Shown here: piece after piece, positions 18,571 to 30,600 of the stretch
How positions within the stretch are numbered: the first letter of the stretch is position 1
How the letters are laid out: each line of letters begins with the position of its first letter
Program-made: the position numbers and the translations under genes
Source of the DNA: Hofstenia miamia
Lineage: Eukaryota; Xenacoelomorpha; Acoela; Hofsteniidae
NCBI GenBank assembly: GCA_900660155.1
Contig: CABFPE010000191.1
Coordinates: 937,837-971,455 of the forward strand
Length of the DNA stretch: 33,619 nucleotides
Reading direction: 5' to 3'
The notes under the pieces: generated by a model
The model's database searches: none
Seen by the model: only the letters and a program-made list of their open reading frames with translations
What the model was told of the DNA's origin: nothing

Positions 18571-18888
18571 TTTCTTGAAATTGACTGTTCATCAACTAAT
18601 TTATATTGAAAAATGTGTGCTAATTTTAAGCAATGCTCTTACGGTTGTCTAAGTTGTATATGTATAGTATAACTTTCAGCACTCAAAAATGGAAATGCAA
18701 ATGAGTTAATTTTAATTCACATATATCTATAGGATTATTTTAACATTTTATTTATGTTCACCAGAATTTAGCAAGGTGCATCGAATTATACATTGCAAAT
18801 AATGGAAATCATATTGAAGTTATAATTTCTTAACATTATAGTTAAATATAATTGCTTTGTTCTAAAAGGATGTTAGCTTATTGCCTAT
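18571..18888. other. 3' flank of the 181-codon ORF
   Basis: AT-rich sequence, presumably 3' UTR if the ORF is expressed. An ATTAAA at 18890-18895 could act as polyadenylation signal but lies inside a repeat copy, so I do not rely on it. Confidence 0.35.
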
Positions 18889-20060
18889 CATTAAAGTATG
18901 TTCCCTAATAGACCTATCCATGCCCCAAAACTTTAGAGAAATCGCTAAAAATACTTTTTTCAATGACTTCTCAAGAAAATACATGGGCGAATAAAATACG
19001 AATTGCTCCCAAATCTAAGATTTCATTTAAAGAAAGGCAGCATTACAATGCGTATTGCTTCACGAAGCAGAAAGATTTCGTGACAGTATAAAAATGCAGG
19101 CCAATTTAGAGCAAATTGCTAAAAATATTTTTTATGCCACGTGTATATTAAGACAGCACGCGAAATTTATTTTGGTACGCCATCGCACAACAAAAATATT
19201 TCGTAGCAAGAAATATTCGTGTAATATAAGTTGTTCAAAAGATTTACGATTTTCCTTTGAAGATTTCGTATTTTTGAAAAAGATTTAAATTCTCTCCATA
19301 CCTATGTTATTGAATTTATAAGGTTTTGAGCCCCTTGAGGCAACAAAGAACTTTAAGTGTGTTGTTCGCAAAGTCAGAGGTCGCAGTGCTTTCAGTTTAA
19401 GCCTAGTGTTAATAGTTTTTTTTAGCTATAATAGCTTTAACATTTTTATACGATCATTAAAAATTGTCAAAAATACTCAAGCAGTTTAACAAATACATGC
19501 ATAAATATAGCATGAGTAAAGAACAAAAATGAGAAGAATGTATTTATTACAGACACCAGTAGTGAAAGGTAGAAAATATTTAAACTAGTGCTTTGTGATC
19601 ATATTTATCCTTAAACAGCCTGGGAATTTTTAAAATTTTTTATGATCCTATAAAAAAAACGTTTATAGCGCAAAAGCTATTAGAGCTATGCTCAATCTGA
19701 AAACACCAGGTGATAGAGGAGTCTCCTATTTCTTTTTCGCTCTTAATTCGCGACCTGAATCTGTCCCATCTGTTTTGGAACTTTTCATTTGCGCACTGCA
19801 AGCCTCAATGGGTTTGGATTAAATTTGCACACATCAGAAAACAATCAAAGTTCTTTATTGCTTACATGGGCTCAACACATTATAAATACATGAAGATTAG
19901 GTATGGAGAGAATTTAAATTTCTTCCAACAGACACAGCCACAGCAATACACTTTAAAAGAAATTTTCTGCATGGCATTAAAGCATGTCTCCAATAGACCT
20001 ACCCATGCCACAAAATTTGTAAATTTGCTAAAAGGCTTGGAGAAAATGTTTTGTAAATGT
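18889..20060. repeat. Diverged direct repeats of an unknown repeat family
   Basis: The block at 18889-18952 (CATTAAAGTATG... AATAGACCTATCCATGCC ... GCTAAAAA) is repeated at about 19976-20036 (CATTAAAGCATG ... AATAGACCTACCCATGCC ... GCTAAAAG). A shorter third match lies at about 19105-19150 (CCAATTTAGAGCAAATTGCT AAAAATA). The copies share roughly three quarters of positions. The region also holds the sequence TTTTGAGCCCCTTGAGGCAA (19324) that looks like dispersed repeat. The plus-strand ORFs 19055-19288 and 19710-20081 fall inside it and have no recognisable motif, so I do not call them. Confidence 0.55.
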
Positions 20061-20779
20061 TGGAGAAGGGTTTTCCTCTAAAGCGGACGCCAGGCTGTTT
20101 AAAGTTAATGAGGCTTATTGTAATTTTTTGTCATTTTGTTTTGTTTTAATTATATTGTCGATGAAGTTGTTGACATTGATCTAAAATATTTAAAAAACAT
20201 TTTGGATAATCTTACATAAAAATCGGTGTAATAAGTGCTTACTTGAGAAAGTATGGGAAAATACCATGATTGATAGAATAAAAAGCCTACAAAGGCTTGG
20301 ACTAATAATGGCTGAAAATTAGTTATGGTCAATGATTTTCCCTCGTTTTGCAGTGTCAGATTAAATTAGCAGAAATACGTTTGCTAAAATCATTTTGAAT
20401 GTTGGAGTAAGAACTATAATTAGTAATGCTTCATTATTTATTTCAGCTAATAAACGTTTAAATCCATTATTAATTAGTGATGTTTCAGAAATTTGTCAAA
20501 ATGTTGACCGTTTTGGGGAACACCTTTTTATAAACGGGGAGTATTTTTAATTATGACAAGCTTTGAACTGCACTTTTCATCCAAAATTGATAAAAAGCCA
20601 ATGAAAATTAAGTTTTTATAGACAAAAACTATAATTTTTCATTATTTACCAAGATGAGGACATATGGAATTGAATGACTATAATGGCTGTCACTACGAAA
20701 ATTCTAGAAATTAATTTAAAAACGGAGTGATAGCAGTTAGGGTAAAAACGAGAAAAACTGCCATTGTTATTAAATGTAC
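20061..20779. other. AT-rich spacer, nothing recognised
   Basis: No coding region, RNA gene or repeat recognised by eye, apart from the chance-like minus-strand ORF 20150-20332. Confidence 0.4.
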
Positions 20780-21050
20780 CAAAGGGGGACCTAATTTTGT
20801 GGTAGTAAACGTCTATGACAACCATTTTAGCTTGGCCTTAGTTTATGTGCCATCTCCACTTTTTGATTCTTTTCTTCAAAATTGAAAATGTGCAGACCTC
20901 GTCAAGCAAAAAGTATCTTCCCGTCAAATGGTTTTGAAGAACTTTGTCAACTGAGGATTTCAGTTTACCAGTGATATCTTCGATTTCTCGAAAAGTCCTG
21001 TACTTGACTTCTGTTATCAAAACATTTATGAATCGGAAATTTTGTTCCAT
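20780..21050 (-). pseudogene. Mariner-family transposase fragment (DNA-binding region)
   Basis: Minus strand. The open frame 20838-21050 encodes Y-R-T-F-R-E-I-E-D-I-T-G-K-L-K-S-S-V-D-K-V-L-Q-N-H-L. This matches the second helix-turn-helix of mariner transposases (R-T-I-R-E-L-A..G-I-S..S-V..I-L...L). One frameshift later (about 20905) the sequence continues as K-I-L-F-A ... L-H-I-F-N-F-E-E-K-N-Q-K-V-E-M-A-H-K-L, which corresponds to the conserved W-V-P-H-x-L-T-x-E-x-K..R-V-E-M linker. A stop replaces part of that block. The catalytic domain is not recognisable below 20780, and no inverted repeats were found. A further minus-strand open stretch at 21026-21226 is of unknown origin. Confidence 0.55.
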
Positions 21051-21648
21051 CTTAAATCATGGAGGTCATAGTGGTTTCTCTCATTCTCTTGCATTGTCTC
21101 TCCGTCAAGACTCAAAGTCATTGGCTCAACTTGCGATCGTTGAGTGTGGCGGACAGTAACTTCTACACATTTGCTGCAATTGATGATGAATCTTAAAGAT
21201 GCGTTGTGAAGATTCATCCGCGTCAAACCTAAGACCGAATATTCTTAGTGAAATTCAATCTTAAGTGTTCTCTTCTTCTCAAACGTCTGTGTTAGAAATT
21301 CGTAGTTAATTGAAAAGAGTAAACAGAATTTCTAGAATATGTTCACTCTGATTTCCTCAGAAATAAATATTTGAGGTTAGCTATTGCTTACATTGGCATT
21401 GGACCGATTCATTATCTGAACATTGGGTGTGACAAAAAGAATTTGAAAGTTTTTACAAAAATCGGATTTTGCATGGAAAAATTTATAAATGTTCTGATAT
21501 AGTTCAGGGACCTGAATAATTCTTATCACAAAACTTCTTCACTACATAAGCCCATGGATGTGTTCAAACGCTTTCAATATTTTTTAATAGCAAAGCTAGT
21601 GGATATATTGTTAATATAAAATGCATTATTAAGAACTTAGGTGTTATT
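21051..21648. other. Intergenic stretch without recognised features
   Basis: Contains opposite-strand ORFs at 20944-21159 (+) and 21026-21226 (-). Neither shows a motif I recognise. Local composition around 21050-21200 is less AT-rich than the surroundings, which may mean decayed element coding sequence. Confidence 0.35.
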
Positions 21649-21736
21649 AGTAGGGCCCGGCGGTATGAACATTTTGGGAGTCAGTTCGGTACCTCACAAA
21701 ATACCGCGTTATCGGTTCAGTATCGATATGCTTATG
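21649..21736 (+). mobile_element. Possible DNA transposon terminus
   Basis: The sequence starting TAGTAGGGCCCGGCGGTATG (21648) followed by GTTCGGTACC and further C/G-rich ...TACCGCG, TATCGGTT motifs stands out against the AT-rich flanks. It resembles the ends of some hAT-like non-autonomous elements. I found no inverted partner downstream, so the call is weak. Confidence 0.3.
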
Positions 21737-21814
21737 AAAAATCAATAGTATATGCGGTGCATATATATATATATATACACATATATATATGCACCAAATA
21801 TATAATTGATTTTT
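21737..21814. repeat. 78-bp imperfect palindrome with AT core
   Basis: The left arm starts AAAAATCAATAGTATATGCG and the right arm, on the minus strand from 21814, starts AAAAATCAATTATATATTTG. Both continue into GGTGCATATATATA. Outside the simple AT part 20 of 24 positions match, so the arms are more than microsatellite self-complementarity. The two overlapping opposite-strand ORFs here (21732-21977 and 21757-22029) result from this symmetry and are not called. Confidence 0.75.
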
Positions 21815-24519
21815 GGTTACAATGTGAAATTAGATCAATTTGGCGAAAAACAAGTAAGCAAAATAGTTGGTATAGGTATACATATACGTTACCTTGTCGA
21901 AAGAATTTGAAACTAACGAAAATTGAATTTACTGGCAAACGCTTGAGTTGCGAATCTGACATATTTTTGATGAACATATATCAATGCAATGTAAACAAAA
22001 CTGTTACAAATTCTCTTAGAATTAATTAATTTTCAATGAATGTATTATAATTTCAACAAATTGGCACTGATAGCATGCTGTTTGTTGGCAATTGTTTCAT
22101 TAGTGCACACGCTATATGAAATGTATGCTGAAACAGTAAGCCACTTTGTTAATACTAGTATAGTAAAACGTAATTTTCTAAATTGTGACCTCTTATGAGT
22201 TCATTTGCTATTTTAACGTAAAATTAAATTTTGACTAAATTTTGTAGTTTGCCATAATATAAATATTTCAGTTGGATATAGAGAAACTTAGGTAAATAAT
22301 TTTCACTTTAATCTAATTAAATTTCATAAACATTTCATTCAAAATGGCGGTTAAGTAGTCAATTTCATTAAACCTAGCTAAAAATTCCAGACATGGGGTA
22401 CTACAAATACTTAGTATATATATAGATATATATATATATATATGGAGTACAGTCGTTGTTTGGGTGGATTTCATGTGGGTTGGAGCCATTTGTGGCTCTG
22501 GAAAATATTAATTTTGAGAGGGGGGAAAGTTTCTGGGAAAAATAATATTTAGCAAAATTAAATTTTATAATTACTTGAGATTAGTTTGTCCTTTTATAAT
22601 ACACCAAGTTGATTAAGGTTAAAATTAAATTAAAAATTTTATTTAAAAAAAATCCATATTAATTCATGTGATATGCAAACGCTTACAACCATACAAACTG
22701 CTTAGCAACTTATGGATTCTCTCATATTATTTAAATCAACAACATTATGGCATGTACAATGTGTATGCGCTATAATTGAAGAATTTCAAGTTAAATTTCA
22801 GTTTGAATTTTGGTAAAAATGAATAATTTGCATTACTATAGCAACAGAATTCATCAGACGATGAAGACTTCAAACTGCATATACATGCATAAAATCACTA
22901 TCTACAATTATGTATGGTTTCATTGTATTTTGTGGAAAGTATATAGATTCATGCAGGTAGATATTTTTAACCCCAAAACAAACCTGAGTTTCAGATACTT
23001 ATCTATTGACAATGATAATGCTCTGCGTCTATTCTTGCCAGATGCACATAAATTCTTCTCAAATTTCAAGCAAAATTGTAGTATTACCAAATGTATGGGA
23101 TATTTACAAATAAAAATAAACGAGAAACGACGAATAACAAAAGTTCACTTAAAAGTAACACAAATACTAACTATTTCTGAATTTTTTTAATTAAAATCAA
23201 TGATCAATTTTGAATATTATAATCACAGTTGTGCTCACAAATGTCTCTCTAAGTATCAGTTCAAATAGAAACAACGTAATTTTTATTCATAACTATTTTG
23301 CATAAGTAAAGAAATTGTGTTAAAACCAGATGGTTATTTAGTTTACTGAATTTTAATGTAAAAGATTTATATCGAAATATTTAAAGGTCTTGTTTACTAG
23401 TAACTTTCTGTTAGATTCACACCCCAGTCAATACGAAATAAACTATTTTCATATATATACATTACCCAATTCTTAAAACAGTAGTTCTTTAAGACGAATA
23501 GACGACGGAAAAAAGAACGCACTAATATATATCATTTAGAAATTTGAATTATTCGAACATCAACGTAACGCTAATTATGGTGAGTTTAACTAGAAAATTT
23601 AAAATAATACAATTATGTTTTTTAATTAGAATTCATGTGACCTTCCCTTGTCATAACGCAGTTGAGAGTCATACTTACTTGATCTTTTATTCAAGAGGTG
23701 AGATGTAATGCTTGGCAAGACTTTTAGCTACACGGTCAATGAAATTTGGATCATTTTTGCAATAAAAGCGAATGTTTTAACACATACTTGTCAATTTCTT
23801 TGATCGCAAACAGCTCAATTAATTTCTTAATATCTATTAATTGTGATACCTTTGCACAGCTTTAATTGTATTCGCTAATCACAGAATTACCATATAGAAA
23901 AAAGAATCATTTTTATAATTTATCTTTCACCAACGTGCAAACGAGATTTATAATGACTACATTCAAAGTAAAACTTTCTAAACACTATATGAGGTGCTTG
24001 AAATTCAGATCATAAAATAATCCAAATACTCTACACATCTTTCTCGATATGAAAAATGATTTTGCATATATAAATAAGAATCAACTTAATAATAATCTTG
24101 AATCGAAATAATTGCCTAAAATCCAGATAAAGTATGGGATGTGATTAAGATCAAGGAAAAGAGGTTGCTACTAATTTTTTTTTAGGATTTAACGGTTAGT
24201 TGTTTTTTGTGTCTTTTTTTACCCTAACCACATACGTGCATTTCTCCTGATAATCTGGTCCCCAACAACTGATATTTTGTTAATTTTCTTGAATTGATAT
24301 CTATTTAATTCCTGAATACGCTGTTTCAAATATTATAAATGTGCATAGATATTGGAATACACTAGCTCAACATTGTTAGGAGTCTTTTTCACCCCAGGCT
24401 GTCAAGCACACCAAAAATGCACATTAGTTACTCTTAACTAAATTATTTTTGTAAATTTCAAATTGAAAGCAATAATGTACAACTTTGTATACATCTCTAT
24501 TTCATATTTGGTATTGTAT
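21815..24519. other. AT-rich region without a recognised gene
   Basis: About 2.7 kb. It contains a TA-rich run at 22414-22443. The plus-strand ORF near 22819-23190 (first ATG at 22819) has a biased K/I/N/F composition and no motif that I know. I cannot exclude an exon but do not call it. No RNA gene is visible. Confidence 0.4.
22414..22443. repeat. (TA)n run
   Basis: About 30 bases of TA repeats broken once by GA. Confidence 0.85.
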
Positions 24520-24885
24520 TTATTACCACCAAAAAGGAAGCATTGTTTGTCGGTTTGTCAGCAGGGTTTCTCAAAAAGTAATAGATCTTTATGAAAAACA
24601 ATCTTGACATAGGTATTAGTCTAATTTGGATTCCATTACACTTTCGGACAGATTCGGATTTCCATGTTTTGCAGTTGCAATTGCATGATATCCATTCATG
24701 TCAGTGCATAGAATGATTTTTTACAAACAAGGAAAATCTACAAAATTCATTTATTACCTCTAAAGAATTTTAAAGATTTTAATTTAAAAATTCCAAATGA
24801 TGTTTGAGTAATAGAGGGACGCAATTAAAACTACTTTATCATGCTTTGCGGAGGTATTTGGTGTCCCTGATTGCTATAGATTCAA
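24520..24885 (+). repeat. Possible dispersed repeat
   Basis: The stretch beginning GTTTGTCGGTTTGTCAGCAG (24546) then GGTTTCTCAAAAAGTAATAG, and ending GCGGAGGTATTTGGTGTCC (24848), has the layout of a dispersed repeat type seen in several aquatic invertebrate genomes: a GTTTGT run, a TCTCAAAAAGT block, and a GCGGAGGT block about 300 bp later. This is from memory of the pattern, not a search. Confidence 0.3.
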
Positions 24886-25559
24886 TTTGTATTCAACCTC
24901 AAAATAGGTAAGTGAAGTATTACAAGGGATTTGCGGAAATGTGTTGAAATTGAAGCAGAGTTTATAACAGCCAAATGTCGCATGAAATCCATATATATTT
25001 GGTCATATTTTCAACCACTTTGCATCATGTAATATGTAATGTGGTACATGGGGTTTTTGCCGTATTCATGACGTGCATTTGAGTCCCAGGAGGACAAACA
25101 ACGATTTTAAAATTTTAGGTACGTTTTTGCACAGTCGTAGTCGTAGTGGGATTCATTTATATAGAATGAAATATTGGTTGCTACAAAAAATTTTGGATGA
25201 TCATTTTGGCTTGTAAGTGAGTGTGCATTAAAGAATGACAGTATAACTTCAGCATGGATCCGAACCCCATCCGATCAAAATTTTACTAATCGAACCCGAC
25301 CCAAAACATAGGTAGTGATTGATTCCTTGATTGACATCTTGGATCCCTCTCTAATCAAATGATAAAAACATTTGTGATTTTGTGATTGCGAAGCACATCA
25401 AGTTATTGTCAGTACTTAATGTCTTGAATTATTCTCAAATCAAGTGGTGATTAACACCAGTACCTTTTTGATCAAACAATTTAGTCTTTAATAATAACAT
25501 TCAAATGATATATTTCTGCTTACAAAGTTATTGTCAGATTTCTTAGAAAATTATTCCCT
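24886..25559. other. Spacer before the Penelope-like element
   Basis: No gene. It contains at 25255-25308 a CCGAACCCC ... TCGAACCCGACCC motif that recurs in related form at 27638-27705 on the other side of the two elements. Confidence 0.4.
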
Positions 25560-26998
25560 CCAAATTTTATTACTGAGCTTCAAATAAAAAACCAAAACAA
25601 ATATTACCAAATATTTTTATGAGAATTGCATATCAACTGGTGGCTTTGCTTCAAAATTGTATGGATTGGCTAACGTCCACAAATCAGAGATTACCACATA
25701 AAGCGATCGGATAAACTAAATGCAATTGTATCAAAATTATCAGAAGCAAAAATGAATACGAATTCTAAGCCAATTTTTTATAAGGTAACGAAGCAAGAGA
25801 CTTATAAGTTCATGATATCATATGACATTAAAAGATTGTGTACTAATGATCCTCTAGAGAAATCAAAAGATGTCGCAATAAAGTGATTGAAGAACAAAGA
25901 TATAGCAATATATGATTCAGTCAAGATCTTCTAATTATTAGCAACGAAAAATACACAAGTTGAATTCAAGGGAGTTTCTTATCTAAGAAAGATGGAAAAT
26001 TTATTGAACCCAAATTTAGCTAACATTAATTTTCCTTCAATTGAATACCAATATGTTGAAAGCAATATTGAATTCAATTACTATGGAATATATATGGATG
26101 ACCTATTTGCTTTACGTAGAAAATTAAAATTGCTGAAAAAATGTGAGCTAATCTTAGTTTAATAGATAATGACATTAATTTCACAATAGAAAAGGAAGAA
26201 AACAACATTTTGTAATTTCTTAAATGTTAAAATAATGAGTAACTCAAAATCTTTTGTAACTTTAATATACAAGAAACCATCACATTCTGGTTTGTTACTT
26301 AATTTTAATTCGAGTTCTCCAAGATAATTTATAGTATCCTTAATTAAAGGAGCAATACATGGAATATTCAATATTACAATCTCCTATGATAAAAAACACC
26401 AAGAAATTATCAAATTGAAAGGAGACGTAAGAAAAAATAAATACCCAAACATTTTTTTTGATAAATATATGAAAGAGGCAATTACAGAAATAGCTGCAAC
26501 CAACAAAGAAATGAAACATTCACATAATTTTTATCATGTATTTAAAATTCATAATCAGTGAATACATACAACTAATCTAATAAATAAATTCAGAGAGATC
26601 GAACCATTAAAGAAAAAGTTAGATTCATTTATAAGATCGATAAACTTAATTCAAAGCTTGGTCTAAGATCAGCAACTAATATGTCCGCCAATAAATCTAA
26701 TGTATTTTATAAAATTGAATACACCTGTGGGGAAGATTATATCGAATATTGAGGTGAGCAGCTAAGCAGAGGAACAAAAGAACATGAAACTAATTCAACC
26801 ATTTCAAAACATCTTAAAGTTTGAGGACTAAGTTATAATGTAAAAATCTTAAAGAATACATAAGCAAAACGTCCTAAAATCATTGAAAGTATTTTAATTA
26901 GATCATTTCAACCAAGTCTACATACCAAAGAAGATTACCTACACAAACTGTTACTACCAATAATTAAGATGTGGTAAAATAAAATATTATTATTATAA
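25560..26998 (+). mobile_element. Penelope-like retroelement, RT plus GIY-YIG nuclease, decayed
   Basis: Plus strand, multiple stops and frameshifts. The RT starts with T-G-G-F-A-S-K-L-Y-G-L-A-N-V-H-K near 25637-25683, the YGLPKxHK block specific to Penelope-like elements. Then M-I-S-Y-D-I-K-R-L-C-T-N-D near 25813-25850 (the first catalytic-aspartate block) and Y-M-D-D at 26091-26102 (second catalytic pair). The post-RT part has L-I-Y-K-K-P-S-H-S-G-L-L-L-N-F-N-S near 26260-26310 and K-N-K-Y-P near 26435. In a single frame from 26702 to 26974, with three internal stops, lies a GIY-YIG-type endonuclease: V-F-Y-K-I-E-Y-T-C-G-E-D-Y-I-E-Y, then R-G-T-K-E-H, and a final E-S-I-L-I-R-S-F-Q-P-S-L. The usual G of the YIG motif is replaced. 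The element ends in a short ATT run. Confidence 0.85.
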
Positions 26999-27085
26999 GA
27001 TCAAGTAAATTTAGAGTGAATAATTTTGTGAGAAAACTGACGATGACGTTGTAAATTATTAAAAACCATTAAGAATTCTCAATGC

Positions 27086-27619
27086 ACAGGGTGGGCCACA
27101 AGTTAGGAGGCAATACCAAAAATGTAATTTTTAAAGTAAATTAAGCATTTATTCAGTTTATATACGTTCACAGTAATGTAATGAATAATAATTGATCTTC
27201 TTATTTACAAATACTCAAATTGTCCACCATTTACCTCGATACACTTCAAAGTTCTGTTCTCCATCGATGAACACCCTTTGTGACAAAGCTCTGGAGTAAT
27301 TGAATGAAAAGCGTTGGTTACTCTTTCTTTCAACTCTTCCAAAGAACGTATTTTAGTACTGTACACAGTCATGCGGAGTAAGATCGGGAAATCTTGAGGG
27401 CCACTGAAGTCCTCCCATCGGCCTATTCAACGATTACCAAAAGTGTCAGTCAACGACTTACGAGCCACGTTTCCATAATACGCTGGGACACCATCATGCT
27501 GAAATTATCTTTCCTGAATAGCGGGCCAATCTGCGACAACTGGGTAGAACTTTTCCGTCAAAACTGTAGTGTATGACTCGCTTGTGTATCACTGCTCCCT
27601 AACTTTTGGCCCACCCTGT
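27086..27619 (-). mobile_element. Internally deleted Tc1/mariner-superfamily transposon
   Basis: Terminal inverted repeats: the left end reads ACAGGGTGGGCCACAAGTTA (then GGAGGCA), the right end on the minus strand ACAGGGTGGGCCAAAAGTTA (then GGGAGCA), about 24 of 27 positions matching. Inside, the minus strand keeps the transposase C-terminal third: F-Q-H-D-G-V-P-A-Y-Y (the D-x-A-P-x-H catalytic block, near 27478-27510), then after a frameshift P-S-R-F-P-D-L-T-P-H-D, and S-L-E-E-L-K-E-R-V-T-N-A ... E-N-R-T-L-K-C-I-E-V-N-G-G-Q-F-E-Y-L up to about 27215. Around 200 N-terminal residues and a few residues after the S-P-D-L-T-P-like block are deleted. The 534-bp copy can only have moved in trans. 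Confidence 0.85.
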
Positions 27620-27637
27620 ATTTTTTGTTGATAGTAC

Positions 27638-30600
27638 CCGAACCCAAACCGAAAGTTGGACCCGAAATTGGGACTGGTTAATCGGGTACCTGATCTAACC
27701 CTCTAGTGTGCATGTCTAATAAGGTATATTTATTTAATCATGCTCAGAAAAAATTATTTTGACCCTATCTAAAATTAAAAAAATCATTCCAAACTTTAAA
27801 GAGTACCCGCCTCAGCAAAAATAAAGCCCAACATTTGATAATTAAAAAATACATACTTTTTTTGTAAAAGTTGTTGCTCAGGCTTAGCCATGCAAATTTA
27901 TGGACTGATTGGTTCATTAGAACAGAAAAGAAGTAGGTGGGGTATTCTTATCCCTCCCCAACCTTTTACGTATGCCAAAAAGCCCAACATAAATAGGGCT
28001 AAAATGCAAGTTAGAATATTTTCTTCCGGCAATTAACCGTTTATAATGTAGACTACTTGTGAACCAGTTAACGCTAATTTCGGTAAAAATATTGTGTGTT
28101 GTAAATAGAGTTTTTTGGGACAAAAAAAATATTTCTTCTAAAAACCAAAAAAGTTTCATAGAATTTCTGTTCTAAGCATGGCTAACAAGGTCACATCAAA
28201 TGGAAATATATATCTTTCATTTATGCAATAAGGGATCAACACTTCTGTGCAGACAAAACTGCTGAGTTTGTAGTCTACATCTCTGAAGATGAAGAAGATA
28301 AGAGAACTTAAACTAGATTGAGCGCTATTTCTTAGGTAAACATAAATAAAATTATTAAGAGAGCTAAAATTACAAAGAAAATACTAAATTTGAGTTTGAT
28401 ATATATAAATTGACTACCCAAAATCGGCACCTACCTTATGAAAACAACTGTTTATTGCTCATAGTCTCTAAATATTATATAAATTCAATAAAATGGAACA
28501 ATCAGTAAAATAGAGACACCTTGCAACAAGAAATGTGCACAAAACATATCTGTGTTTGGAAATTACTATTAGATGTTTATTCCTAACCCTATTATTAAAA
28601 CATGTCACATGTATATCATCTTCAATTGAAAGCAGACGTTTACGTGGACTAAGCAATACCAAAAGGAACTAGACCAGTGAAAAAATGAAATGATAAAATG
28701 CATCTAAACAAGGAAAATACAATCTTAACTGTGTTGCAAACATGTTTAGTATTGTATTTATGCTCAATCAAAATGAAACAAGGAAGGAAAATCCATCTAG
28801 TTTTCAGAAACTGTGTGCATTAAACCTTTCAATAACTAACTAAATTTCCACACTTCCTCTTCAGCATAAAATGTTTAAATATATTCACTGACAAAAGTAA
28901 TCAATGTTGTTTAAGGATGTACTGCAGATGGTACTCCTCAATCCTTATAAGCTATACTGAATTCCTGAACCACTGAACTGTCTGTGAATGAAGCAACAGA
29001 ATACTGCAAACCAATGCCTCGAACACCAATATGAACGAAAAATCTAGTGTTGATGTAGGAACTAGTGTGAGATACTAACAATAGTTGAATAATTCTATAA
29101 TACTTCGACACACTCCTGCCCTACAATGTGCTCTTTAGTCATGAAGCTCCAACACCAATCTTCATGATGCTTCATGGCTACACACCACAGATGCATGAAT
29201 AATACATACCCAATGTGATTAAAAATCTAATTGATACTTCAACAAGCACATGTATGTTGAAAAACCCTAATTTGATGACCAAAATGTATGTTAAAATCAA
29301 CATTGCCAGTCAAACATTACCTTGTATATTATTATCAGCCACTAACTGAAAAAAACATTACTGAAGACATCCTACAGCATAACCAAATTTTCGAAATACT
29401 CAATAGCAATATTCACCAACACAAAATTCACCAACAACTGTTCCTGGTTTAATTTTAAGCTCACGTTATAGATATTCAGGATGAATAAAATGCAATGCTG
29501 TTTCAATGTTACATTTAAACACTATCCAGATGATCAACTCAACAAATTACTTAGTTTTTCTTCAACCAGCTCATGCAATTGATCAAACACCAAGAGATGA
29601 TTCACAATCTAAAACATATCACAACAAAAAAATCTAAAATTTTTGAACTCAAACACTTATATTTCCTATATAATTCTGAAGGTCTCTAAAAATCAATTGA
29701 AAAGACACAAAGTCTATAGTTATTGTAGCTGTGACCAACATCAATTTTTAATGTCAGTGTTGCATTGGGTGGGTGAATCATTTTGATGTCAATGCAAATA
29801 AACATTTATCACAATTTTTTTATATTCCATGGCACAACCATTTTTGTTTTTAACACAGGTGCATGTTCTAAATTTTTGCAGGGAGATGATTCCTGTCCTA
29901 TTAATGTTTAAGTCATTTAGTAATGTGTAATTTTTCTATACACTGTCAGAAATTTATACAAAGGCTGAATATGTTTTTGGTAACTATTAATTCTACTTTT
30001 TGCTTATCATTATATGCTACACATGAAATTGGTGCATGAAATCCATTCCAGATAGGTAGCATAAGGTGATGTCTGGTTTTGTTCCTTGGAGCCAGGTGCA
30101 CTCAAAAAGATTTTCAAGTTAGTTGCATTAGCCAATTGTAACTAATTCTAATTTATTTTTTTGAATGTATTTTTTGCACAACTTTGGCAGTAGCTGTGTT
30201 TTCTTATCTGTAAAAATAAAATCACAAGAAGGGGGAAAATAAATATTCTTCTAGTGGCTAAATTACTCACATCATTCTGATAGGAGAGATTATCAGCATG
30301 AGTTTGCTTAGATTCAAGTTCTCAAAATGTGTGAGATTCATTCTAGTGGTAATTGTAAAATCAACTTTGTATACATGTACATTAGTTATTTACATTAAGA
30401 TATTTGATTTGTTTTTTAGGACTTTTTACGTGCATTTGTTGAGAACTAAATACTTGATAATTGATTTGAAAATATGTAGATAACTGATGTTTTACTTTTG
30501 AAATATATTATTCGTTATTGAAATGGGCATAAAATATACATGATGATTTAGATATTCAATCCCAATTTTTTAATGTCATTGCTCACTTACCCACTGGGTA

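Noticed and set aside
19710..20081. 123-codon plus-strand ORF
   Set aside because: Lies in the diverged direct-repeat region and includes a repeat copy in its C-terminal third; no domain recognised.
21732..22029. Overlapping opposite-strand ORFs rich in Ile/Tyr
   Set aside because: Produced by the AT palindrome, which reads similarly on both strands.
22819..23190. Plus-strand ORF of about 124 codons
   Set aside because: A/T-driven composition, no motif and no supporting signals. Kept as a possibility only.
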